DNA from: a bacterium
Lineage (GTDB): Bacteria; Auribacterota; Auribacteria; Auribacterales; Auribacteraceae
DNA: 5,746 nucleotides
Reading direction: 5' to 3'
NCBI GenBank assembly: GCA_021161885.1
Contig: JAGGZS010000206.1
Location: forward strand, 1 to 5,746
Below are positions 1 through 5,746 of this stretch, piece by piece. Positions within the stretch are counted from its first letter, which is position 1. Each line of letters begins with the position of its first letter. Both the position numbers and the translations under genes were made by a program. The notes under the pieces were generated by a model. The model made no database searches and was not told the origin of the DNA. It saw only the letters and a list, made by a program, of their open reading frames with translations.

Positions 1-1517
1 ACAATTAAATATTTCAGGTTTATTTTTTCATTAATGTTTAAAGCCGGATTGAAAATTTCGCTTACTTTTTCCTCGCTTTTTATCATTTTATATCCCGCGA
101 GTTCCTGATTTTGACCGACGAAATGCGAGCGTCCGCCATAATTTAACTGGTATTGCTCGTTACTGTAGTTCGCTTTGTTATACCCCATAAAAGTAAGAGG
201 AAAAGGTACGGACTTAATTGATTCAACAACAAATATGCCGTTGGGCGTGTGGGCATTTTTTATAAGTTGAGCTCGAGCTTCAAGCCCTACAGGTTCTGTA
301 GGATATTTTTTTGCTAATAAATATAGTTGTTTGTAACCTAAAAAGAAATAATCGTGCTTTATCAAATAAAGAGCTTTTTCCATAAGCCGTTCAGACAAGG
401 TCGATGACATATGTTTTTCTTTGAGGATGCCATAGATGCCGCTGAATAAACTTGAACCCTGCGGAATTTTATTTTTGGTTAATAATAAAAAATATAATCC
501 AACAGCCTCAAACCAATGTTTGGTATTTATATAATACTGTATCCTCGCTCGCGATACCGCAAACGGATCGGAATATAAACTCAATGAAAATTTTTTATGG
601 AACACACAAGTTTCTTTTCTGACATCCGCTTCATTAATGGACTCAATTTTTGATTTACTTAGCGTAATGCGTTTTATGTTTATAAAAGGGTAATCTAAAG
701 TGATAGTATCATCCGCTTCATCATATCTTGATAAGCCTGAGAAAGGAACTCCTCTGTCGGTTATCAGTTCGTCAACAAATATACGTGCGGTTAAAGAATG
801 TTCAAGATGGATATGAAGTATTTTCGCTTCAAGATACCTTAAAGATTGCCGGTCGTTTTTTTCAAGCAGTTTGTAGGGCAGGTCTTCTAAGGGTACAAGT
901 TTAACCTGTTCTAAAACATCATCGTAACCTATGAGTTTGTAAAATAAAACCGTATCCCCGAGTTTAGCTGTTATTTTTTTACTGCCATAAGAAAAATTAT
1001 GTACCCGCACGCCGTTTTTCATTGCCGGTCCGTCATATATTAAAAAAATATTTCCTTCACCGACAAACGACGTATTGAATCGAATTGATGATTCCCAAAA
1101 ACATTGATCAATAAATTTTAAAATAATATTAAAAAATTTTTTTGACGGATATGAATTTAAAAGGAAAACAGCGTTTTCATATAAAGAAAATTTTTTCTTC
1201 GCCGAAAAATCAGCGTTAAGTTTATTATATTTAGCTTCAGGTGATATTTCAGGCAGAAGATCGTTTATTATAGATTCAATCTGCTGATGTGCCTGCGTAT
1301 TTAAAAATGAATTGGGATATTCGGTTATTAGCTGGTTATATAAAATCAAGGCTTTGCCGTAATCTTCTTCATCAAAAAGATGGCTTGCTTTCTGAAAAAG
1401 AATTTTTTCTATAGGCTTGCTGGTTTGATCGTTTTCGACCGAGTCGTTATCTGCGGGAAAAACGTAAAGAACAGTTAAGGAATAAATTAAAATTATAAAA
1501 AAGAAAATTTTTCTCAT
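1..1517 (-). CDS. Exported TPR-type protein of unknown function, 3' end cut by window edge
   Basis: The frame is open without a stop from the ATG at 1517 to the left edge, giving 505 complete codons; the C-terminus is missing. I do not recognise the protein. The N-terminus looks like a signal peptide: M-R-K followed by a hydrophobic run (residues 4-20), with a possible cleavage site after F-P-A at about residue 22 and an acidic stretch after it. No lipobox cysteine is seen, so a periplasmic or secreted protein is more likely than a lipoprotein. Residues about 38-72 match a tetratricopeptide repeat of the BamD/YbgF kind (A-x-x-L-F-D-E-E-D-Y-G-K-A-L, then Y-N-Q-L-I and Y-P-N-S). The middle looks strand-rich, and residues about 325-420 look helical, possibly with more degenerate repeats. 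An in-frame ATG at 1529 is an alternative start. I prefer 1517 because a weak GAG-type Shine-Dalgarno lies between the two ATGs. It lies after the terminator at 1615-1660, so it probably has its own promoter. Confidence 0.8.
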   Translation of the reverse strand, partial: MRKIFFFIILIYSLTVLYVFPADNDSVENDQTSKPIEKILFQKASHLFDEEDYGKALILYNQLITEYPNSFLNTQAHQQIESIINDLLPEISPEAKYNKLNADFSAKKKFSLYENAVFLLNSYPSKKFFNIILKFIDQCFWESSIRFNTSFVGEGNIFLIYDGPAMKNGVRVHNFSYGSKKITAKLGDTVLFYKLIGYDDVLEQVKLVPLEDLPYKLLEKNDRQSLRYLEAKILHIHLEHSLTARIFVDELITDRGVPFSGLSRYDEADDTITLDYPFINIKRITLSKSKIESINEADVRKETCVFHKKFSLSLYSDPFAVSRARIQYYINTKHWFEAVGLYFLLLTKNKIPQGSSLFSGIYGILKEKHMSSTLSERLMEKALYLIKHDYFFLGYKQLYLLAKKYPTEPVGLEARAQLIKNAHTPNGIFVVESIKSVPFPLTFMGYNKANYSNEQYQLNYGGRSHFVGQNQELAGYKMIKSEEKVSEIFNPALNINEKINLKYLI

Positions 1518-1614
1518 GGTTCTCAACATATATTTATATTCTTATTTGTAATATTAAGAGGATAACAAACCTGATAAAATGTATGCAATTAAAATATTTT
1601 TTTATCGCTAAACC

Positions 1615-1660
1615 AAAAAGACAGCTTAAACGAAATATTGCTTAATTCGCGTAAGCTGTC
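1615..1660 (-). terminator. Intrinsic (rho-independent) terminator, minus strand
   Basis: The arms gacagcttaaacgaa (1620-1634) and ttcgcgtaagctgtc (1646-1660) are inverted repeats. They pair at 13 of 15 positions, including a perfect outer 9 bp, around an 11-base loop. Read on the minus strand, the stem is followed at once by five T residues (1619-1615), the usual layout of an intrinsic terminator. On the plus strand no T-run follows, so it acts on minus-strand transcripts only. It starts 5 bases after the stop codon of the 25-codon ORF and would end transcripts carrying that ORF and, by read-through, glgB. It also separates these from the TPR-protein gene. Confidence 0.8.
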
Positions 1661-1664
1661 CGCA

Positions 1665-1742
1665 TTAATTATAAAATAAGTATTCAGGCACAATAACCAA
1701 AATTACCGATACTACAGCAACGAGCAAGATAGAAAAATTCAT
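1665..1742 (-). CDS. Small hydrophobic protein of 25 residues, single predicted membrane segment
   Basis: An ATG at 1742 opens a 25-codon frame ending in TAA at 1665. The start is preceded by a strong Shine-Dalgarno: on the minus strand AGGGAG lies 6 bases before the ATG. After M-N-F-S the protein is an almost unbroken run of I, L, V and A (residues 5-18), long enough to cross most of a membrane. The short tail is PEYLFYN. The ORF ends 5 bases before an intrinsic terminator, and a promoter-like pair lies about 80 bases upstream; both support a real gene. I do not recognise the family. Small membrane subunits such as KdpF (about 29 residues) have similar size and character, but the usual KdpF C-terminal pattern is absent in this frame and no kdp gene is adjacent. 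It could also be a short leader peptide, or a chance ORF in an intergenic region. Confidence 0.5.
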   Translation of the reverse strand: MNFSILLVAVVSVILVIVPEYLFYN

Positions 1743-1908
1743 ACCCCGCTCCCTATAACGCTGAAACCGGTGATTATCAAAATCAGGTTTTATCTGCTTT
1801 TATCTGAAAATATTAGGTATTGAGACTATCGTAACTACTATCGTCGGATTAGTAAAATAAATCCTCAAACATTGATTTTTTTCTCAGATAAATTATAGCG
1901 CCTTAAAG
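1743..1908 (-). other. Intergenic spacer / possible leader of the small ORF
   Basis: This 166-base stretch between the glgB stop and the small ORF contains no other convincing frame. It holds several small structures. A hairpin candidate lies at 1766-1788: tgatt/aatca plus acc/ggt, with a 2-base bulge, just upstream of the small ORF's Shine-Dalgarno. A perfect 9-base inverted pair, tttatctga (1799-1807) and tcagataaa (1883-1891), could close a large loop. Two copies of actatcgt stand 12 bases apart (1825-1832 and 1837-1844). No known riboswitch core was recognised. No terminator is evident directly after glgB, so glgB transcripts may run on into the small ORF. Confidence 0.4.
1828..1856 (-). 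promoter_or_regulatory. Possible sigma70-type promoter for the small ORF
   Basis: On the minus strand TTTACT (1856-1851) and TACGAT (1833-1828) are separated by 17 bases, and each matches the -35 and -10 consensus at 4 of 6 positions. Transcription would start near 1821, leaving a leader of about 80 bases that includes the hairpin at 1766-1788. In AT-rich DNA such matches are common, so this is weak evidence on its own. Confidence 0.25.
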
Positions 1909-4116
1909 TTACAGTTGAACTTTAAAAACAGACGCGCTTAGCGGCGGAATATCTAGTTTAATAGAATAATTTTTGCCTTGCCACGGCAAATTATCAGCCG
2001 TAACACCGCCCGAATTACCTATATTGCTGCCGCCGAAAGATTCGGAATCGCTGTTTAAAAGTTTACGGTAATAACCGCCTTTAGGTACACCTATACGGTA
2101 ATCAGTACGGGGGACAGGCGTAAAATTATATACAAACACAAGAAAATCATTTCTGTCCTTAGCATATCTAATAAACGATATAACGCAATTGTCCATATCC
2201 TGAAAATCAATCCATTCAAACCCGCAATAGTCAAAATCTACCTCGTAGAATGCCGGTTCGTTTTTATACAAATGAAGTAATGATTTTAAATATTTTTGTA
2301 ATTTTTGATGAGGTTCGTAATCAAGAAGATGCCAATCAAGACTTTTATCTTCCTGCCATTCGTCCCATTGTGCTATATCGGAGCCCATAAACAAAAGTTT
2401 TTTTCCGGGCTGTCCAAACATATAGCCGTACAATAATCGGAGGTTAGCGAATTTTTGCCACATATCGCCTGGCATTTTGTTGAGAAGCGAACGTTTGCCG
2501 TGAACAACTTCGTCATGCGAAAGGACTAATATGAAATTTTCGTGAAACGCGTATAATAAAGCGAAAGTTAATAAATTATGATGATATTTACGATGGATAG
2601 GGTCTTTTGAAAAATAAGTGAGTATATCGTTCATCCAGCCCATATTCCATTTTAAAGCGAACCCTAAGCCGCCCAGATGTGTTGGTTTGGACACTCCAGG
2701 CCATGATGTTGATTCTTCAGCTATAGTCAAAGTGCCAGGATGGTAACCGTAGACAACATTATTAAGGTGTTTTAAAAACCCTATGGCTTCTAAATTTTCT
2801 CTTCCGCCGTATTTGTTTGGTATCCATTCGCCTTCTTGTCTGGAATAATCACGATAAAGCATAGATGCAACCGCATCAACTCGTAATCCGTCAATATGAT
2901 ATTCGTCAAGCCAGAACAATGCGTTTGCGATAAGAAAATTTTTAACTTCGTTTCTGCCGTAATTAAAAATAAGGGTACCCCAGTCGATATGTTCTCCTTC
3001 TCTCGGATCGGAATGCTCGTATAAACATGAGCCGTCAAAGTTAGCCAGCCCGTGGGCGTCTTTAGGAAAATGACCCGGCACCCAATCGATTAATACGCCT
3101 ATACCGTTAAGGTGGCACTGATCAACAAAATATTTAAAATCTTCGGGTTTACCATGCCGGCTGTTGACTGCGAAATATCCGGTTATCTGATATCCCCATG
3201 AGGGGTCAAAAGGATGCTCCGCCACAGGAAGAAGTTCTATATGGCTAAACCCCATTTCCTTAATATAAGGTATCAGTTCATCAGCGAGTTCATTATATGT
3301 CAGCATCCTGTTTCCGTCTTCGGGATTGCGCATCCATGAACCGAGATGAACCTCGTATATTGACATTGGTTTATCGTACGGCAGAACACTGTCGCGATAT
3401 TCCATCCATTTTGTATCTTTCCACTTATAATTGTCGATGTATATAATGGAAGCGGTTTTCGGCCTGATTTCAGAAAAAAACGCATAAGGGTCGCTTTTTT
3501 TCAAGATTGCGCCGGTTTGGGTTTTTATCTCATATTTATACAGCTCACCTGGTTTAAGCGCTGGTATAAAAAGTTCCCAAACTCCTGATGAGCCTCTTGA
3601 ACGCATGCAATGGACACGACCGTCCCAAAAATTGAAATCGCCGACAATACTTACCCTTTTAGCGTTAGGCGCCCATACGGCAAACCCAACACCTTTTATC
3701 CCGTTATGCGTCATTGGATGCGAACCCAATTTTTGATATATTTTGTAATGATTGCCTTCACCAAACAAATGTAAATCAAAATCGCTTAAAATAGGTTCAA
3801 ACCTGTATGGGTCGTCTTTAACAAATACCCCGTCTCCGTTATATGAAACCTTTAATTTATAAGGAAAAATTTCTTTTTCATTAGCAAATGTCGCTTCATA
3901 CAATCCACTGTCGTGAATTTTTTTCATAACTGAAGTTTTATTTTTTCCGCTTTTTATAACGGAAACTTTTTTTGAGTTTGGCAGAAAAGCCCTGACCACC
4001 ACAGATTTTTTAGCGCCTATTTTTTCAATATGAGCGCCTAATACAGTAAATGGATCATGATGTTCAGAACGTACTATTTTCAGCTGATCCTCATTTAAAT
4101 TGGCGGATTGTCTCAT
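1909..4116 (-). CDS. glgB: 1,4-alpha-glucan branching enzyme (glycogen branching enzyme)
   Basis: This cytoplasmic GH13 enzyme cuts an alpha-1,4-glucan chain and reattaches it by an alpha-1,6 bond, making the branches of glycogen. The 735-residue product is close to the 728 of E. coli GlgB. In order it has an N1 domain (about 1-115, with the typical HHDPFTVLG at 19-27), a CBM48 domain (about 135-225, with FAVWAPNAKRVSIVGDFN), the (beta/alpha)8 catalytic domain (about 250-620) and a C-terminal beta domain (about 625-735). The GH13 motifs are intact: DWVPGHF with D344 and H349, GLRVDAVA with R412 and nucleophile D414, AEEST with acid/base E467, and LSHDEVVHGK with H534 and D535. The spacings 414-467-535 equal those of E. 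coli D405-E458-D526. The ATG at 4116 is preceded by AAGGAGAT with a 6-base gap, which fixes the start. No glgA, glgC, glgP or glgX is adjacent. No damage is seen. Confidence 0.97.
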   Translation of the reverse strand: MRQSANLNEDQLKIVRSEHHDPFTVLGAHIEKIGAKKSVVVRAFLPNSKKVSVIKSGKNKTSVMKKIHDSGLYEATFANEKEIFPYKLKVSYNGDGVFVKDDPYRFEPILSDFDLHLFGEGNHYKIYQKLGSHPMTHNGIKGVGFAVWAPNAKRVSIVGDFNFWDGRVHCMRSRGSSGVWELFIPALKPGELYKYEIKTQTGAILKKSDPYAFFSEIRPKTASIIYIDNYKWKDTKWMEYRDSVLPYDKPMSIYEVHLGSWMRNPEDGNRMLTYNELADELIPYIKEMGFSHIELLPVAEHPFDPSWGYQITGYFAVNSRHGKPEDFKYFVDQCHLNGIGVLIDWVPGHFPKDAHGLANFDGSCLYEHSDPREGEHIDWGTLIFNYGRNEVKNFLIANALFWLDEYHIDGLRVDAVASMLYRDYSRQEGEWIPNKYGGRENLEAIGFLKHLNNVVYGYHPGTLTIAEESTSWPGVSKPTHLGGLGFALKWNMGWMNDILTYFSKDPIHRKYHHNLLTFALLYAFHENFILVLSHDEVVHGKRSLLNKMPGDMWQKFANLRLLYGYMFGQPGKKLLFMGSDIAQWDEWQEDKSLDWHLLDYEPHQKLQKYLKSLLHLYKNEPAFYEVDFDYCGFEWIDFQDMDNCVISFIRYAKDRNDFLVFVYNFTPVPRTDYRIGVPKGGYYRKLLNSDSESFGGSNIGNSGGVTADNLPWQGKNYSIKLDIPPLSASVFKVQL

Positions 4117-4122
4117 TTTTAC

Positions 4123-4130
4123 ATCTCCTT
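4123..4130 (-). promoter_or_regulatory. Shine-Dalgarno of glgB
   Basis: On the minus strand AAGGAGAT stands 6 bases before the ATG at 4116. It is a near-perfect anti-16S match at optimal distance and confirms the start codon. It suggests efficient translation, in contrast to the SIR2 gene, which has no such site. Confidence 0.9.
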
Positions 4131-4207
4131 ATATATGTATCTCTTTGGTATTCAATGTTTAAGCAGTCAACCTCTTAAAAAAATCAATAAAAGGGTGAAA
4201 AAAATCT

Positions 4208-4243
4208 ACTATAACTATAATATAATGCTTGATTAAAAATCAA
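4208..4243 (-). promoter_or_regulatory. Possible glgB promoter with a small palindrome over the -35
   Basis: On the minus strand TTGATT (4243-4238) and TATAGT (4219-4214) are 18 bases apart, which would place the start near 4207 and give a leader of about 90 bases. The -35 is one arm of a perfect 6-base inverted repeat, ttgatt-aaa-aatcaa (4229-4243), which could be an operator or chance in AT-rich DNA. The whole 4117-4327 gap is very AT-rich and shows no frame worth calling. Another TTGACT nearer the gene has no good -10 partner. Confidence 0.3.
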
Positions 4244-4351
4244 ACAAAATTTTTCTATTTTGAACTCAAAATAATATTTTAGTTTGTAACATTAAGATAA
4301 TCAAGACAATACAACATTATAATTTAACTGTTTTCCGCCGAATCTTTTTCG

Positions 4352-5045
4352 GTCTTGACAAGTGGGAGTACCTTAGAGTATAGGATCAAAACCACTGCGA
4401 TCAACCAGCAATGGCAGACAGATGCCACCTACTTAAAAGTTGAACGGTGGGGATGGTTTTACTTAATCAGCGTACTTGATGATTTCAGCCGTAAAATACT
4501 TGCATGGGAACTGCGATCATCAATGAGACACGAAGATTTCAGTTATGTTATAGAGCAGGCATGTGAATTTACAGGAATAGATAAAAAAGACCGTGCAAAG
4601 GATACTTTTAAAGTTAGATTAGTAAACGGACAATGGTCCGCTCTGATTAGTTCTGATTTCGCTGATTATCCGGAAGCCAAAGGGATAGGACATATATTCG
4701 CGTCACTTTATCATCGGCAAACCAACGGAAAAATTGAACGGTATCATAGATCAGCTAAAGATAAAATATTATTGCATGTATGGGAATCGCCGGACAAATT
4801 GAAAAATGAAATCGATAGGTTCATAAATTGGTATAACGGCTATCGTTATTATGAGGCTTTGGGCAATGTTACACCGGACGATGTTTATTTTGGAAGAAAA
4901 AGTTCTATACAGAATAAAAGAAAAATGCTACAAAAGAAAACTATGATAGCAAGAAAAAGGTTTAACAAAAATTCAACTGTAACAAGGGCCAAAACTCTCT
5001 CTTAAAATTTCAGCCGTTTTGTCCCATTCTTTCTGAAGACATACA
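4352..5045 (+). mobile_element. Internally deleted IS3-type insertion sequence remnant
   Basis: The body is the C-terminal, catalytic part of an IS3-type transposase. The right end is probably within 5022-5045. The sequence tcccattctttctgaagac (5022-5040), followed by ATACA, has an imperfect inverted partner at the left, gtcttgacaagtggga (4352-4367): 13 of 16 bases match the reverse complement of the right arm when a 3-base gap is allowed. The left arm runs directly into the catalytic domain, so the missing orfA and orfB N-terminal part may have been lost by one internal deletion. No target-site duplication could be found, and the exact ends are uncertain. The element cannot encode its own active transposase. 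Confidence 0.6.
4355..5005 (+). pseudogene. IS3-type transposase fragment (DDE integrase core), catalytically dead
   Basis: The frame is open from 4328, and the first plausible start is TTG at 4355. The 216-residue reading covers only the rve/DDE catalytic domain; the N-terminal helix-turn-helix region of a normal OrfB is missing. Visible marks are WQTDATY (first Asp, D23), YLISVLDDFSR (37-46), TNGKIERYHR (123-132, catalytic E128) and the C-terminal NVTPDDVYFGR. The second Asp of the DD(35)E triad should be residue 92, exactly 35 residues before E128, in a motif like S-D-N-G. Here residues 91-95 read NGQWS. GAC-AAT-GGT (D-N-G) is still present in the +1 frame at 4629-4637, so a one-base gain and a one-base loss a few codons apart have scrambled it. 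From family knowledge, SLYH and HRQ probably replace SPYH and HPQ. No Shine-Dalgarno precedes the TTG. It is a decaying relic. Confidence 0.88.
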
Positions 5046-5047
5046 AT
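5019..5047 (+). promoter_or_regulatory. Promoter candidate spanning the IS right end, reading into the SIR2 gene
   Basis: TTGTCC (5019-5024) and TACAAT (5042-5047) are separated by exactly 17 bases and match the sigma70 consensus at 4 of 6 and 5 of 6 positions. The -35 and spacer lie inside the IS end, and the -10 falls at or across the junction. Transcription would start near 5054, about 30 bases before the SIR2 ATG. Outward-facing -35 boxes in IS ends that form hybrid promoters with flanking DNA are well known. Here this is inferred from sequence only. Confidence 0.45.
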
Positions 5048-5084
5048 GTTTGTTATTTAATTTAAGAATTAATTAATAAAAAAA

Positions 5085-5746
5085 ATGAAAACAGAAACAA
5101 ATATGGAAGAAGAATATATCAAATATATCAAAAAAAATCGAGTTTTTATACTCGGTGCAGGATTTTCAGCAGAAGCAAATATACCTTTAACGAATGAACT
5201 TTTAAAATTGACTATGGAAAAATGTAAGGCTGAATGTCCCGGATTATATGAACGAATTAATAATTACGCTAAACTTTGTTTTTGTTGTGATAGCGAAATT
5301 GATTATTCAAAGGTTAATTTCTCCGATCTCTGTACTTTCCTTGAATACATTGAACTCCGAGAATATGGGGGTGGAGAACGTTGGTCAGAGGCGGGATGTA
5401 GAGAGAAACTTACATTAAGGTTTTTCCTTGCAAAAACAATTGCTGAAAGAACTCCAAGAGATGAAGCGATACCTGAAATTTATATACGTTTTGCTGAACA
5501 ACTACATGAGAAGGATATTGTAATTTCTTTTAACTGGGATTGTTTATTAGAAACAACGCTCGAAAAAATCGGAAAAAAGTATACATATAATTTTGAAAAG
5601 AATAAAATTAAACTCCGCAAATTACATGGCTCTGTTAATTGGAGATTAGGTAAGCCTGAAGTATTGGGTAAACCAATCACAAACAATATATTAAAGTGGG
5701 AACCTGTTGGTTTTGCAAATGGCTTAATGCCTATAGATACGGTCTC
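5085..5746 (+). CDS. SIR2-like domain protein, probable NAD-binding enzyme, 3' end cut by window edge
   Basis: The frame runs open from ATG 5085 to the right edge, 220 complete codons. It has the marks of the SIR2-like superfamily. GAGFS (residues 24-28), followed by A-E-A-N-I-P, is the NAD-binding glycine loop. FNWD (149-152) supplies the conserved Asn and Asp. KLHGSVNW (179-186) carries the likely catalytic His181 and is typical of the SIR2_2-type proteins found in bacterial defence systems rather than of classical deacetylases. Such proteins often hydrolyse NAD+ when triggered by phage; that role is inferred here. No zinc-ribbon pattern of classical sirtuins is evident, although cysteines are frequent (C47, C51, C65, C67, C68, C83). 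An in-frame ATG at 5103 is an alternative start; neither start has a Shine-Dalgarno. The C-terminal effector, sensor or partner domain is outside the window, so the exact system cannot be named. Confidence 0.88.
   Translation, partial: MKTETNMEEEYIKYIKKNRVFILGAGFSAEANIPLTNELLKLTMEKCKAECPGLYERINNYAKLCFCCDSEIDYSKVNFSDLCTFLEYIELREYGGGERWSEAGCREKLTLRFFLAKTIAERTPRDEAIPEIYIRFAEQLHEKDIVISFNWDCLLETTLEKIGKKYTYNFEKNKIKLRKLHGSVNWRLGKPEVLGKPITNNILKWEPVGFANGLMPIDTV

Noticed and set aside
1518..1614. Promoter for the TPR-protein gene
   Set aside because: The gene needs one after the terminator, and TTGCAT (1588-1583) and TTGTTA (1568-1563) exist on the minus strand, but neither has a good -10 at 16-18 bases. 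No call is made.
1620..1742. Reading the small ORF as a frameshifted kdpF
   Set aside because: A shift near the end would give a tail faintly like KdpF (I-I-N-A-D), but it would run through the terminator stem, and no kdpA, kdpB or kdpC is adjacent. The unshifted frame is better supported.
2790..3038. Minus-strand open frame of 82 codons inside glgB
   Set aside because: It lies wholly within the intact glgB gene in another frame and its sequence has no domain-like pattern; it is a shadow.
3300..3485. Minus-strand open frame of 61 codons inside glgB
   Set aside because: Same reason: out-of-frame reading of glgB without a ribosome binding site.
4338..4352. Hairpin ccgaa-tcttt-ttcgg just left of the IS
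   Set aside because: The stem is only 5 bp and no T-run follows on either strand, so it is not a terminator; too short to interpret.
4302..5070. Similar flanks agacaatacaa (left of the IS) and agacatacaa (at its right end) as target-site duplication
   Set aside because: They differ by an indel, the left copy is about 40 bases away from the putative left IS end, and the right copy overlaps the IS end itself; chance in AT-rich DNA is likely.
5480..5686. Minus-strand open frame of 68 codons opposite the SIR2 gene
   Set aside because: It is antisense to a frame with clear SIR2 motifs, and its own product has no recognisable features.

Overview
The window is bacterial DNA, AT-rich, with short gaps between genes. 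It carries a cytoplasmic alpha-glucan enzyme, an exported TPR-type protein, a decayed insertion sequence and the start of a SIR2-domain gene. Many cytoplasmic cysteines in the SIR2 protein and the low GC would suit an anaerobe. The transposase type and base composition make a host such as the Elusimicrobiota conceivable, but that is a guess; nothing here fixes the taxon.

Layout. Positions 1-1517 (minus strand) hold the 5' part of a gene for an exported protein of unknown function, cut by the left edge of the window. Positions 1518-1908 form an intergenic region that is not empty. It holds a 25-residue hydrophobic small ORF (1665-1742, minus) with a good Shine-Dalgarno, followed within 5 bases by an intrinsic terminator on the same strand (1615-1660). 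Positions 1909-4116 (minus) are a complete, apparently intact glycogen branching enzyme gene (glgB) with a clear ribosome binding site. Positions 4117-4327 are the upstream region of glgB. Positions 4352-5045 are an IS3-type insertion sequence remnant on the plus strand. Its transposase has lost its N-terminal part, and a compensated pair of frameshifts has erased the second catalytic aspartate. From 5085 to the right edge (plus) runs the 5' part of a SIR2-like gene, probably NAD-binding and possibly an antiphage defence gene.

How it fits together. The left two thirds reads as resident chromosome: glgB and the small ORF may share a transcript ending at the terminator, and the TPR-protein gene lies beyond it. 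No other glycogen gene is present, so glgB stands alone here. The right third reads as accessory DNA. The dead IS lies immediately upstream of the SIR2 gene, and its right end contains a promoter-like pair (TTGTCC, 17 bases, TACAAT) pointing into that gene, so the IS end may supply its promoter. The most interesting unresolved objects are the incomplete SIR2 gene, whose partners lie beyond the window, and the unrecognised small membrane protein.
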